From positions 1 through 64,000 of the forward strand of contig PUJZ01000017.1 in assembly GCA_003550345.1 (NCBI GenBank): 64,000 nucleotides of DNA, read 5' to 3'. This document shows, piece by piece, positions 36,409 to 44,988 of the stretch (within the stretch, counting starts at the first letter, position 1; every line of letters begins with the position of its first letter). The position numbers and the translations under genes are program-made. The notes beneath the pieces are model-generated. The model had not been told where the DNA came from and ran no database searches. It worked only from the letters and a program-made list of their open reading frames with translations. Origin of the DNA: Methanomassiliicoccaceae archaeon. GTDB lineage: Archaea > Thermoplasmatota > Thermoplasmata > Methanomassiliicoccales > Methanomethylophilaceae.

Positions 36409-39408
36409 TCACTCCTCCAGGGCGGCATCGATCTCCGCCTGTATCTGGATGTTCTTGAATCCCTTCTGCTCCATGGCCCCGGAGGGGCAGGCGGCGACGC
36501 AGCAGCCGCATCCCTTGCAGAGAGCGTCGTTGACCTGGCTGCGGAGCTTCCCGTCGCCCACATCGACTATCTCGATGGCGCTGTACTCGCAGCAGCCCTC
36601 GCAGACGCCGCACCCGTCGCAAAGGTCTTCGTTGACGCTGGCGATGATGCCCTCTGAGACGAGCTCCTCCTTGGATATCACGGTGAGCGCCCTGGAGGCG
36701 GCACCGGAGGCCTGTGCCACACACTCGTCTATGTGCTTGGGCCAATGGGCCAGACCGGCAACGTAGACGCCCTCGGTGGCGAAGTCGACCGGGCGCAGCT
36801 TCTGGTGCGCCTCGAAGTAGAACCCGTCCTTGCTGATGGGTATCTTGAGCATCTTGGCGAGCTCCTCCTTCTCCTCCCGGTCGGGGGCTATGCCGGCGCT
36901 GAGCACCAGGCAGTCCACGGGCACGGACACGTCCATGTTGAGGATGGTGTCATAGGCCTTCACGCTGGAGCCGTCGTACTCAGGCATCCTGTCCTCGGGG
37001 AAGCGCAGGAACATCACGCCGAGCTCGGAGGCGCGGCGGTAGAGCTCCTCGCGGTAGCCGTAGGTCCTTATGTCCTTGTGGAACACGGTGACCTTGGCGG
37101 AGGGGTCGGCCTCCTTGATGGCGATGGCGTTGCGCAGGGCGGTGGTGCAGCAGACACGGGAGCAGTACTTGACATCGTCGTTCCTGGACCCTATGCACTG
37201 GATGAAGGCCACGTTCTTGGCGTTGAATCCGCCGTCGTGGATCATCTTCTCCACCTCCAGCGCGGTGGCGACCTTGTCGTCCTTGCCGTAGCCGTACTCG
37301 CTGGGCTTGTACGGGCTGGCGCCCACCGCCAGTATCACCGCTCCGACCTCCAGCTCCTGGTCTCCGGTCTGGACGGTGAAGTTGCCCACGTATCCGGGGA
37401 TGTCCTTGACCTCGGTGCCGAGGTGGACGCTGATGAGCGGGTTGGACTCCACCTTGGAGATCATCTCGGCGAGGTGCTCGCTGACGTCCTTGCCGTCCTC
37501 CTTGTGGTAGAAGTTCCTGGCGTTGCCGCCCAGGCTGTCGTCCTTCTCGATGATGTGCCCCTCGAATCCCTGCGCGGCAAGGTCGAGGGCGGTGCTCATG
37601 CCGGTCACGCCGCCGCCGATGACGGCGGCGGAGTTGGTGACGGGCAGCTTGGAGCCCTGCAGGGGCTCGAGCAGCAGCGCCTTGGCGACCGCCATGCGGA
37701 CCAGGTCCTTGGCCTTCTCGGTGGCCTTCTCCGGCTCGTGCATGTGGATCCAGGAGCACTGGTCGCGGATGTTGGCCATGTTGAAGAGGTACTGGTTGAG
37801 GCCCCCTTCGCGGCAGGCGTTGCGGAACAGCGGCTCGTGTGTCCTCGGCGTGCACGATGCGACCACCACACGGTTCAGGTTCTTCTCCTTGATGGTGGCG
37901 GTGATGTCCTCCAGGCAGTCCTGGGCGCAGGCGTACATGCTCTCAGCGGCATGGACGACCCCCGGCAGGCCAGCAGAGTACTCTGCTACCGTGGGGACGT
38001 TGACGGTGGCGCCGATGTTGATGCCGCACTCGCAGACCCAGACCCCTACGCGGGGCTCCTCTCCGGAGACGTCGCGCTCAGGGGGGTACTCCTTGGGCTC
38101 GCGGGGCTTGAAGTTCTCGTCCACTATCAGCGATCCCGCCTTGGCGGACGATCCGCAGGCCTCGGCGACCGAGGTGGGTATGTCCTTGGGCGCCGCCAGG
38201 GCACCGGTGACGAAGACCCCCTCCCTGCTGGTGGCCAGAGGGTTGAAGATCTCGGTCTTGCAGTAGCCGTGCTCATTGAGCTCGAAGCCCAGGGTCTTGG
38301 CGAACTCCTCGGCGTCGGACTGCGGGTTCATGCCCACCGACAGGACCACGAGGTCGTACTCCTCGGCCTTGGGGGCGCCCTCGGGGTCAGCATAGCGGAG
38401 GGTGAGCTTCTTGGTCTCGGGGTCCTCCTCCACCGATGCGACGCGGGCGTTCCTGTGCATCTTGATGCCGTACTCGCCCTCGGCGCGGTGGATGTAGTCC
38501 TCGAACTCCTTGCCGTAGGAGCGGATGTCCATGAAGAATATGTCCTCTTCGACATCGGCGTGCTCCTTGGTGATGATGGCCTGCTTGGTGGCGTACATGC
38601 AGCACACCGACGAGCAGTACTTCTTCCACCCCTTCTTCTCGCTGCGGGAGCCGCAGCACTGGATGAACGCTATCTTCTTGGGGTCCTCCCCGGACGATGG
38701 CATCCGGATGTGCCCGTGGTCGGGGCCTGAGGCGCACATCATCCTCTCGAACTCCATGGCGGTAACCACGTTGGCGAAGCGCCCGTAGCCGTACTCGGTG
38801 GAGATCTTCGCGTCCCATGTCTCGAAACCGGTGGCGCAGATGATGGACCCGATGTCCAGGGTTACCTCCTCATCCTTCATCTCATAGTCCACGGCCCCGC
38901 GGGTGCAGACCTTCTGGCACACACCGCACTTGTCCTCCAAGAGCTTCTTGCAGTTCGCGGCGTCGATGAGGGCCACGCGCGGCACCGCCTGCGCGTGGGG
39001 TATGTAGATCGCTCTCCTTGTGGACAGGCCGTACTCGAACTCGTCGGGTATCTTCTTCTGAGGGCACTTCTGGAGACAGTCCCCGCAACCGGTGCACTTC
39101 TCCTCGTCCACGTACCTTGCCTTCTTGGTGACCTTCACCTTGAAGTCTCCGGGCTGACCGTCGACGCTCTTAACCTCAGAATAGCTCAGAACGTCTATGT
39201 TCGGGTGACCGAAACAGTCAGCCATCTTGGGCGAAAGGATACAGGCGGAACAGTCGTTCGTCGGGAACGTCTTGTCGAGCCGGCTCATCCTGCCTCCGAT
39301 GGTGGGTTCCTTTTCCACCAGGTAGACGTGGATGTCACGGTCCGCAAGGTCCAACGATGCTTGGATGCCTGCAATCCCTCCGCCGATAACTAATGCCGAT
39401 TTTGTCAA
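36409..39408 (-). CDS. hdrA: Double-length HdrA: HdrA-like flavoprotein fused to a full heterodisulfide reductase subunit A
   Basis: 999 residues from TTG 39408, preceded by GGAGG at 7 bases. Residues 1 to about 450 form an HdrA-like unit without the family's N-terminal domain: FAD loop VIGGGIAGIQAS, CTGCGDCLQKCP and CGVCQKVC clusters, and IQCCGSR. Residues about 453-999 form a complete HdrA: N-terminal Cys domain (WVCECGIN, SCTPRTHEPLF), second FAD loop VIGGGVTGMSTA, IQCIGSR, and two ferredoxin clusters (CDGCGVCEGCC, CKGCGCCVAACPSGAM). HdrA bifurcates electrons between heterodisulfide and ferredoxin. hdrB and hdrC are not in the window. Confidence 0.92.
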   Translation of the reverse strand: MTKSALVIGGGIAGIQASLDLADRDIHVYLVEKEPTIGGRMSRLDKTFPTNDCSACILSPKMADCFGHPNIDVLSYSEVKSVDGQPGDFKVKVTKKARYVDEEKCTGCGDCLQKCPQKKIPDEFEYGLSTRRAIYIPHAQAVPRVALIDAANCKKLLEDKCGVCQKVCTRGAVDYEMKDEEVTLDIGSIICATGFETWDAKISTEYGYGRFANVVTAMEFERMMCASGPDHGHIRMPSSGEDPKKIAFIQCCGSRSEKKGWKKYCSSVCCMYATKQAIITKEHADVEEDIFFMDIRSYGKEFEDYIHRAEGEYGIKMHRNARVASVEEDPETKKLTLRYADPEGAPKAEEYDLVVLSVGMNPQSDAEEFAKTLGFELNEHGYCKTEIFNPLATSREGVFVTGALAAPKDIPTSVAEACGSSAKAGSLIVDENFKPREPKEYPPERDVSGEEPRVGVWVCECGINIGATVNVPTVAEYSAGLPGVVHAAESMYACAQDCLEDITATIKEKNLNRVVVASCTPRTHEPLFRNACREGGLNQYLFNMANIRDQCSWIHMHEPEKATEKAKDLVRMAVAKALLLEPLQGSKLPVTNSAAVIGGGVTGMSTALDLAAQGFEGHIIEKDDSLGGNARNFYHKEDGKDVSEHLAEMISKVESNPLISVHLGTEVKDIPGYVGNFTVQTGDQELEVGAVILAVGASPYKPSEYGYGKDDKVATALEVEKMIHDGGFNAKNVAFIQCIGSRNDDVKYCSRVCCTTALRNAIAIKEADPSAKVTVFHKDIRTYGYREELYRRASELGVMFLRFPEDRMPEYDGSSVKAYDTILNMDVSVPVDCLVLSAGIAPDREEKEELAKMLKIPISKDGFYFEAHQKLRPVDFATEGVYVAGLAHWPKHIDECVAQASGAASRALTVISKEELVSEGIIASVNEDLCDGCGVCEGCCEYSAIEIVDVGDGKLRSQVNDALCKGCGCCVAACPSGAMEQKGFKNIQIQAEIDAALEE

Positions 39409-39810
39409 ATCAATGCCTCCGTTATTTCGACAGTGTTTGGATTGGAATCGGAATAACATATCAGTTCTTTAATGCTTTCTCCAAAACGTTGATATTGTAT
39501 GTTGCATTTCAGTGAAGGGTCAAAAGAAAATATTCCGCCATTAACGGCGTTTCTCCAGGCCCCGGTGCGAATCCTGCCTGATTGCCAGCATCCTCCCGCT
39601 ATCCCTTTTTCCATCGGAAACGAAGGGGTGTCGGGACCCGTCGGCGGCGGGGGCGCCCCCGGCGCTACGACGCTTTGCTTCGTAATGTTACGAATGATAT
39701 TCCGATTCTACCAACAGAGTTAATGCTGGCACACGCTAAATACCTTTTCGCTCGCGAATTATTATGTTCAAGAACGTTATATATAGAATGCCCCGATTGA
39801 CTACCGTAAA
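39409..39810. other. Divergent intergenic region between hdrA and the zinc-finger/exosome operon
   Basis: 402 bases with no supported gene. It holds the hdrA ribosome site and a weak TATA-like GCATTAAAG on the minus strand near 39465. A GC-rich perfect palindrome CGGGGGCGCCCCCG lies at 39648-39661. The plus-strand TATA is at 39778. The short ORFs listed by the track here lack ribosome sites and homology I can see. Confidence 0.5.
39778..39787 (+). promoter_or_regulatory. TATA box of the zinc-finger/Pop5 transcript
   Basis: TTATATATAG is centred about 28 bases before the ATG at 39811, which has no ribosome site. A leaderless start is likely. Confidence 0.5.
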
Positions 39811-40494
39811 ATGAAACGGAGACCGGTAAACCATGGCGGGGGGCTGCCGCTGACGGCGGCGCTGTCCATCGGATTCCTGCGCCGGCGGCGCCCCCGTCCG
39901 CTGACGGAGGGGGGCGAGGGGGCGCCGGCGGAGGCCCCTCCGCTGAGCATACACGTCCCCCGGGAGAGGTCGGTCTTCTGCCAGATATGCCTGGGGAGGA
40001 TCAAGGTCGGCCAGGGGTTCCTGGTATGCCCTTGCGGCATGGGCTTCCACCGCCCCTGCGTGGAGAGGACGGGGTACTGCCCCTACTGCGACCAGGAGTA
40101 CAGCCGCAAGGCCTTCAGACGGCGTTACAACCTTCCCGAGGACGCCGAGGTGACGTTGCGGAGATGCCCGGTCTGCGGAGATTTCATAACCCGGGAGGCC
40201 GCGGTCTGCGACTGCGGCGCCGTCTTCCTCGGCAAGGACGGCTCCTTCTCCTGCCCCGCCTGCGGCCAGAGCGTGGGCGGGGGCATGGACCGCTGCCCTG
40301 GATGCGACGAGGCGTTCCGCGAGTACCTTGCGGCGCACTGCGCCCACTGCGGCTCCTTGGCCCCGGAGGGGGAGACCGTCTGCGGCTGCGGAACGCTCCT
40401 GGGCGACAACTGCCCCGACTGCGGCTGCTCCTTGGGCAGGCATGACGAGGTCTGCCCCATCTGCGGCCTGATGTTCGAGTTCGTGAGGGACTGA
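39811..40494 (+). CDS. Zinc-finger protein: RING/PHD-like C4HC3 finger plus several zinc ribbons
   Basis: 227 residues, function unknown. A basic, proline-rich N-terminus is followed by C57, C60, C73, C75, H80, C83, C90 and C93 (CQIC ... CPCGMGFHRPC ... CPYC). This spacing is that of a cross-brace C4HC3 finger. At least four more CxxC or CxC pairs follow (CPVC, CDC, CPAC, CPGC, CAHC, CGC, CPDCGC, CPIC), suggesting tandem zinc ribbons. The stop is one base before the start of pop5, so it heads the RNase P/proteasome/exosome cluster. RNA or protein binding is likely; an E3-like role is speculative. Confidence 0.75.
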   Translation: MKRRPVNHGGGLPLTAALSIGFLRRRRPRPLTEGGEGAPAEAPPLSIHVPRERSVFCQICLGRIKVGQGFLVCPCGMGFHRPCVERTGYCPYCDQEYSRKAFRRRYNLPEDAEVTLRRCPVCGDFITREAAVCDCGAVFLGKDGSFSCPACGQSVGGGMDRCPGCDEAFREYLAAHCAHCGSLAPEGETVCGCGTLLGDNCPDCGCSLGRHDEVCPICGLMFEFVRD

Positions 40495-40495
40495 T

Positions 40496-40771
40496 ATGGC
40501 GGTCAAGGAGCGCCGGGGCAGGAGGAGGTACGTGCTCTTCTCGGCCGACCCTCCTTTCCGCGACCGGGGGGAGGCGATCGGGCACGTCAACCGGCATCTC
40601 CGCGACCGTGGCCTGCAGCCGCCCCATGTGATCGAGGCCGGTGACCATCTGATAGTGCGCTGCTCCCCCCAGGAGCGCGACGCGGTGGTGGAGGCCCTCA
40701 GGTCCTCCCGTCCCGGGCTCGTCCCCCTGCTGACCTCGGGGACTCTGCGCAAGATACGGTCCCGCCTGTAA
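40496..40771 (+). CDS. rnp2: Ribonuclease P protein component 2 (Pop5 family), probable
   Basis: 91 residues. It has the pattern of archaeal Pop5/Rpp14: RRRYVLFSADPPFRDRGEAIGHVN at the N-terminus, then VIEAGDHLIVRCSPQERDAVVEALRS. Shorter than the usual 110-120. Its position directly before psmA and the exosome genes is the common archaeal site of rnp2, which supports the call. It works with RNase P RNA in 5' tRNA processing. Confidence 0.78.
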   Translation: MAVKERRGRRRYVLFSADPPFRDRGEAIGHVNRHLRDRGLQPPHVIEAGDHLIVRCSPQERDAVVEALRSSRPGLVPLLTSGTLRKIRSRL

Positions 40772-40847
40772 GGCCTCCGGAGGGGGCCAGCTCCATCGGC
40801 GACCCTCCCCGGCAGGCTTGTTCCAGCCTTGCGTTCTAGGAACAATG

Positions 40848-40856
40848 ATATATATG
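40848..40856 (+). promoter_or_regulatory. TATA box of the proteasome/exosome operon
   Basis: GATATATAT lies about 45 bases before the psmA ATG. A short leader follows with GAGGT upstream of the start. It suggests an internal promoter separating rnp2 from psmA. Confidence 0.4.
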
Positions 40857-40897
40857 TGCTCTCAATAACAAGAGCGGAATCGTTAGAGGTAGTTTAT

Positions 40898-41611
40898 ATG
40901 CAACCAGGACAGATGGCATATGACAGGGGAATCACCGTTTTCTCACCCGATGGAAGGCTGTTCCAGGTGGAGTATGCCAGGGAGGCCGTTAAGAGAGGCA
41001 CGACCACCATCGGGCTCAAGTTCAAGGACGGGGTCCTACTGATAGTGGACAAGCGCATCTCCAGCAGGCTGATGGAGCCGAAGTCAATCGAGAAGATATT
41101 CAACATCGACGAGCACGTAGGCTGCGCCACCTCGGGACTGGTGGCCGACGCCCGCATCCTGGTGGACCAGGCGCGACAGCTTGCCCAGATCCACAAGGTC
41201 ACCTATGACGAGAGGATCGGGGTCGAGGGCCTGGTCAAGAGGATCTGCGACTACAAGCAGAATTTCACCCAGTACGGCGGCCTGAGGCCGTTCGGAACAG
41301 CCCTTCTGGTGGCTGGCATCGACGAGATGGGCAGCCACCTCTACGAGACCGACCCCAGCGGGGCCCTCGTGTCCTACAAGGCGGGAAGCATCGGGGCGGG
41401 AAGGTCCGCCGTCAACGAGGTGTTCGAGGCCGAGTACGAGGAGGGCATGAAGTTCGAGGACGCCCTGCAGCTGGGCCTGAAGGCCCTGTCGTCGGCCACC
41501 GAGGAGGGCCTCAAGGCCCAGGCCTTGGAGGTCGGCGTGGTACGCAAGGGAGAGGACTTCAAGAAGCTCAACGACAAGGAAGTCGAGAAGCATATCAAGA
41601 AGGTCGAGTGA
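40898..41611 (+). CDS. psmA: Proteasome subunit alpha
   Basis: 237 residues from the ATG at 40898 (GAGGT ribosome site); the track's start adds 23 non-family residues. The alpha-type N-terminus is clear: AYDRGITVFSPDGRLFQVEYAREAVKRGTTTIG, followed by DKRISSRLMEP and YGGLRPFGTALLVAGID. It forms the outer rings of the 20S proteasome and gates substrate entry. The beta subunit and PAN ATPase are elsewhere. Confidence 0.98.
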   Translation: MQPGQMAYDRGITVFSPDGRLFQVEYAREAVKRGTTTIGLKFKDGVLLIVDKRISSRLMEPKSIEKIFNIDEHVGCATSGLVADARILVDQARQLAQIHKVTYDERIGVEGLVKRICDYKQNFTQYGGLRPFGTALLVAGIDEMGSHLYETDPSGALVSYKAGSIGAGRSAVNEVFEAEYEEGMKFEDALQLGLKALSSATEEGLKAQALEVGVVRKGEDFKKLNDKEVEKHIKKVE

Positions 41612-41628
41612 AGGTCTAAGTGGTCTTT

Positions 41629-42321
41629 ATGGTGAACCTCGAGGACGCGATCGTGGCCAGGCTCGAATCCCACGGGGAGACTTTCGAGATACTTATCGAC
41701 CCTGACGTGGCGAAGGAGGTCAGGGACGGCAAGGAAGTCGACCTGCTGGACCGCATGGTCATCGACGAGGTCTTCAAGGACGCCCGCAAAGGCACCCGCC
41801 CCGCCGACGATAAGGTCCTGGAGGTCTTCGGGACCGATGACGTCGTGGAGATCGCCCGCCGCATAATCCTCAAAGGCGAGGTGCAGCTCACCACCGAGCA
41901 GCGCCGCGAGATAATGGAGGGCAAGCGGAGAAGGGTGATCGCCGAGATCGCCAAGAACGCCATCAACCCCCAGACCAACTCCCCCCATCCGCCGACGCGG
42001 ATCGAGCTGGCGCTGGACGAGGCCAAGTTCCATGTGGACCCCTTCAAGCCCCTTGACCAGCAGATCAAGCGGGCCATGGACCTGCTGCGGCCGATGATGC
42101 CCATCAAGTTCGCCCGCAGCAGGGTCGCGGTGCGGATGAAGGGGGAGGATTACGGGCGATGCTACGACGACCTCCGCGCCCTGGGGGAGGTGGTGCAGGA
42201 GGAGTGGCAGGACGATGGCAGCTGGATCGGAGTGGTGGAGATACCCGCCGGCGTCAAGGACGAGCTGTTCTCGAGGATCAAGTCCAAGACCAAAGGGGAG
42301 GCCGAGATGAGGCCCCTCTAG
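41629..42321 (+). CDS. Ribosome maturation protein SBDS
   Basis: 230 residues from the ATG at 41629; the GTG at 41620 is less likely. It acts in release of the anti-association factor aIF6 from the 50S subunit. Family segments: VARLESHGETFEILIDPDVAKEVRDGK, VFKDARKGTRPADDKVLEVFGT, the helical middle QTNSPHPPTRIELALDEAKFHVDPFK and KFARSRVAVRM. It ends in TAG, one of few in the window. Confidence 0.96.
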   Translation: MVNLEDAIVARLESHGETFEILIDPDVAKEVRDGKEVDLLDRMVIDEVFKDARKGTRPADDKVLEVFGTDDVVEIARRIILKGEVQLTTEQRREIMEGKRRRVIAEIAKNAINPQTNSPHPPTRIELALDEAKFHVDPFKPLDQQIKRAMDLLRPMMPIKFARSRVAVRMKGEDYGRCYDDLRALGEVVQEEWQDDGSWIGVVEIPAGVKDELFSRIKSKTKGEAEMRPL

Positions 42322-42356
42322 ACCCTCATCGGCCATCAAGGTCGCGAAGTGATAAC

Positions 42357-43049
42357 ATGGAAGACACAAACACAAAGCCCAAGAGGGAGGTCGTAGTGCC
42401 GGGAGACCTCCTCGACGACAAGGGGCTTCGCCCGGGAAGCGGCACCTATGTGCAGGAAGGGAAGGTATACTCCTCCTTGCTGGGCGTGAAGAGCATAAGA
42501 TCGAACTACGTCAACGTCATCCCCCTGTCCGGCAGGTACCTGCCGCAGACCGCGGACACCGTGGTGGGGAAGATAATCGACATCGGGCCGTCCAACTGGC
42601 TGGTGGACATCAACGCCCCCTACCCCGCCCCGCTGCATGTCAACGAGGTGCCGTGGAGGGTGGAGTTCGGCGACACCGCCCGGTTCCTGAAGGTGGGCGA
42701 CGTCATCATGGCCAAGATACTCATGATGGACGAGACCAACAAGATACAGGTGACCATGAACGAGTCCGGCATGCGCAAGCTGCAGGGCGGGCATGTGATC
42801 CAGATATCCTATTCCAAGGTCCCGCGGGTGATCGGCAAGGGCGGTTCCATGATCCAGATGATCAAGAACATGACCGACAGCCGCATATTCGTGGGGCAGA
42901 ACGGGATGATATGGATAGAGGGCGAGCTGGACAACATACTGGTCGCCAGCAGGGCCATCGAGATGATAGACGAGGGGGCGCAGTCCTCCAATCTCACCGA
43001 GAGGGTCAAAGAGTACCTGGAGAGTAACGCCCCCGCCGAGGGGCAGTGA
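42357..43049 (+). CDS. rrp4: Exosome complex RNA-binding protein Rrp4
   Basis: 230 residues. The cap subunit of the archaeal exosome, with an N-terminal domain (VVVPGDLLDDKGLRPGSGTYV), an S1 domain (DTVVGKIIDIGPSNWLVDINAPYPAPLHV) and a KH domain (PRVIGKGGSMIQMIKNMTDSRIFVGQNG). It recruits RNA to the Rrp41-Rrp42 ring. The start is the ATG at 42357. Confidence 0.96.
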   Translation: MEDTNTKPKREVVVPGDLLDDKGLRPGSGTYVQEGKVYSSLLGVKSIRSNYVNVIPLSGRYLPQTADTVVGKIIDIGPSNWLVDINAPYPAPLHVNEVPWRVEFGDTARFLKVGDVIMAKILMMDETNKIQVTMNESGMRKLQGGHVIQISYSKVPRVIGKGGSMIQMIKNMTDSRIFVGQNGMIWIEGELDNILVASRAIEMIDEGAQSSNLTERVKEYLESNAPAEGQ

Positions 43050-43065
43050 CCCGGGATGTGATTAT

Positions 43066-43803
43066 ATGGATTCAGACATCGTTATGGTAGATGAGAAGGG
43101 CAAGAGGGCCGACGGCAGGGAGGCCGACGAGCTCCGCCCCATGAAGATCGAGGCGGGGGTGCTTCCCAACGCGGACGGCTCCGCTTATCTGGAGATAGGA
43201 AAGAACAAGGTCCTGGCGGCGGTCTACGGGCCCCGGGAGTGCCACCCCCGGCACCTGCAGGACCCCACCAAGGCCATCGTTCAGTGCAAGTACAACATGC
43301 AGTCGTACTCGGTCGGCGACCGCAAGAGGCCGGGGCCGGACCGCCGCTCGGTGGAGATATCGAAGATAATCTCCGAGGCCCTGGAGTCGGTGATACTCAC
43401 CGAGCTCTTCCCGCGGGCGTCCATCGACGTATACATAGAGATAATGCAGGCCAACGCCGGCACCCGCTGCGCCGGCCTCAGCGCCGCCTCCGTGGCCCTG
43501 GCCGACGCCGGGATACCGATGAGGGACCTGGTGCCCTCGGTGGCGGTGGGCAAGGCCGACGGCAAGCTTCTCCTCGACCTCAACAAGGAGGAGGACAACT
43601 TCGGCGAGGCCGACCTGCCGCTGGCCATCATACCCAAGACCGACGAGGTGGTCCTGCTGCAGATGGACGGCCACATGACCAAGGAGGAGTTCGACGCCGC
43701 CATGAAGATGGGCGTGGCCGCCTGCCATCAGATATATGAGATGCAGAGGGACGCCCTGCGGCGCCGCTACTCCGTCACCGAGGAAGAGGAGGTGGAAGAA
43801 TGA
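43066..43803 (+). CDS. rrp41: Exosome complex exonuclease Rrp41
   Basis: 245 residues. The catalytic RNase PH-type subunit: KRADGREADELRPM at the N-terminus, YGPRECHPRHLQDP, the phosphate-binding RKRPGPDRRS region, ANAGTRCAGLSAAS and the catalytic LLLDLNKEEDNFGEADL. It degrades RNA phosphorolytically 3' to 5'. Its stop overlaps the rrp42 start by 4 bases. Confidence 0.97.
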   Translation: MDSDIVMVDEKGKRADGREADELRPMKIEAGVLPNADGSAYLEIGKNKVLAAVYGPRECHPRHLQDPTKAIVQCKYNMQSYSVGDRKRPGPDRRSVEISKIISEALESVILTELFPRASIDVYIEIMQANAGTRCAGLSAASVALADAGIPMRDLVPSVAVGKADGKLLLDLNKEEDNFGEADLPLAIIPKTDEVVLLQMDGHMTKEEFDAAMKMGVAACHQIYEMQRDALRRRYSVTEEEEVEE

Positions 43804-44573
43804 GCCGCTCCGTCGTATCAGAGATAAGAAGGAACCATATCAACGAACTGCTGAGGAAGGGCGCCCGCATGGACGGGCGCGGCCCCTTGGACATCAGGGA
43901 GATAAGCGTGGAGACCGGCGTCATCGACACCGCCGAGGGATCGGCGAGGGTGCGCTACGGCGATACCGAGGTCCTGGCGGGCGTCAAGATGGCCATCGGC
44001 ACCCCGTTCCCGGACACCCCCGACAAGGGCGTGCTCACCACCAGCATGGAGCTCATACCCATGGCCCACCCTGACTTCGAGTCCGGGCCCCCCGGGGGCG
44101 ACGCCATCGAGCTCGCCCGGGTGGTGGACCGCGGCATACGGGAGAGCGGAATGGTGGACGTGGGGAAGCTGTGCATCAGCCCCGGCGAGGAGGTGTGGAT
44201 GTGCTTCCTGGACATATACGCTATCAACTACGACGGCAACCTCTTCGACGCCGCCGCGCTGGCCCTGGTGGCCGCCCTCAAGACCGCCACCGTGCCCGCG
44301 TCGAACTTCGACAAGGGGGAGGACTTCCCGCTGCCGATCACCTGCCTGCCCGTGACCGTGACCGTGGCCAAGATAGAAAATACTTTAATAGTAGACCCAA
44401 CTTTCGACGAGGAGATGGTCTCCTCGGCCCGGCTCACTGTCACCTCTGACGAGAACGGCGACATCAGGGCCATGCAGAAGGGGAAGAGCGGATCCTTCAC
44501 CGTGGATGAGATAAGCGAAATCGTCGACCTCGCCCGCGAGAAGGGCGAGGGGATCAGGAAGATCATCGGGTGA
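43800..44573 (+). CDS. rrp42: Exosome complex component Rrp42
   Basis: 257 residues, RNase PH fold without catalytic acids. It alternates with Rrp41 in the hexameric ring and supplies RNA-binding residues. KGARMDGRGPLDIREISVETG at the N-terminus, LIPMAHPDFESGPPG, VARVVDRGIRES-like RVVDRGIRES, and the CISPGEEVWMCFLDIYAINYDGNLFDAAALAL core are visible. Coupled to rrp41. Confidence 0.96.
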   Translation: MSRSVVSEIRRNHINELLRKGARMDGRGPLDIREISVETGVIDTAEGSARVRYGDTEVLAGVKMAIGTPFPDTPDKGVLTTSMELIPMAHPDFESGPPGGDAIELARVVDRGIRESGMVDVGKLCISPGEEVWMCFLDIYAINYDGNLFDAAALALVAALKTATVPASNFDKGEDFPLPITCLPVTVTVAKIENTLIVDPTFDEEMVSSARLTVTSDENGDIRAMQKGKSGSFTVDEISEIVDLAREKGEGIRKIIG

Positions 44574-44578
44574 TTCAC

Positions 44579-44830
44579 ATGGCCAAAAGGACAACGAAGG
44601 CAGGGAGCTCGGGTAGGTTCGGCACCCGTTACGGCGTCAAGGTCCGCAAGAGGGTGCGCGACATCGAGAGGATCCAGAAGCGGAAGCATGAGTGCCCCTC
44701 CTGCCACCACGAGAGCGTCAAGCGCGTGGGGTCGGGAATATGGGCCTGCGGGCGCTGCGAAACGAAGTTCGCCGCCTCCGCCTACACCCCCGTGCCGCGC
44801 AAGCTGATATCCAAGGTGCCCGAGAAATGA
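44579..44830 (+). CDS. rpl37ae: 50S ribosomal protein L37Ae
   Basis: 83 residues from the ATG at 44579. Basic N-terminus MAKRTTKAGSSGRFGTRYG and a C-x2-C...C-x2-C zinc ribbon (CPSCHHESVKRVGSGIWACGRC). It follows rrp42 by five bases in the conserved archaeal order. Confidence 0.96.
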   Translation: MAKRTTKAGSSGRFGTRYGVKVRKRVRDIERIQKRKHECPSCHHESVKRVGSGIWACGRCETKFAASAYTPVPRKLISKVPEK

Positions 44831-44849
44831 GACGGCTGAGGTGATCTGA

Positions 44850-44981
44850 TTGTACAGGTGCGGTAAGTGCAACGAGCCCATAAGGAACGTCAACGCCTTG
44901 GGCCTGCAGTGCGAGAAGTGCGGATCGAAGATCTTCTACAAGGACAGGCCCAACGTGAAGAAGGTCCTGAGGGGCCGCTAG
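44850..44981 (+). CDS. rpoP: DNA-directed RNA polymerase subunit P (Rpb12/RPC10-like)
   Basis: 43 residues, too short for the ORF track; found by translating the gap between L37Ae and Pcc1. It reads MYRCGKCNEPIRNVNALGLQ, then CEKCGSKIFYKDRPNVKKVL, the family's zinc ribbon and basic tail. The start is TTG at 44850, preceded by GAGGTGATC, which matches the anti-Shine-Dalgarno of the 16S gene in this window exactly. Stop is TAG. The rpl37ae-rpoP-pcc1-pfdB order is standard. Confidence 0.95.
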   Translation: MYRCGKCNEPIRNVNALGLQCEKCGSKIFYKDRPNVKKVLRGR

Positions 44982-44988
44982 TGCGATC

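Noticed and set aside
34601-36766. 721-residue plus-strand ORF opposite mvhG/mvhD
   Set aside because: Shadow of the hydrogenase genes, whose motifs are certain.
36733-38730. 665-residue plus-strand ORF opposite hdrA
   Set aside because: Shadow of hdrA with biased composition and no recognisable domain.
39648-39661. CGGGGGCGCCCCCG palindrome as an operator
   Set aside because: In GC-rich DNA such palindromes arise easily; it is over 120 bases from the nearest TATA box and has no second copy that I found.
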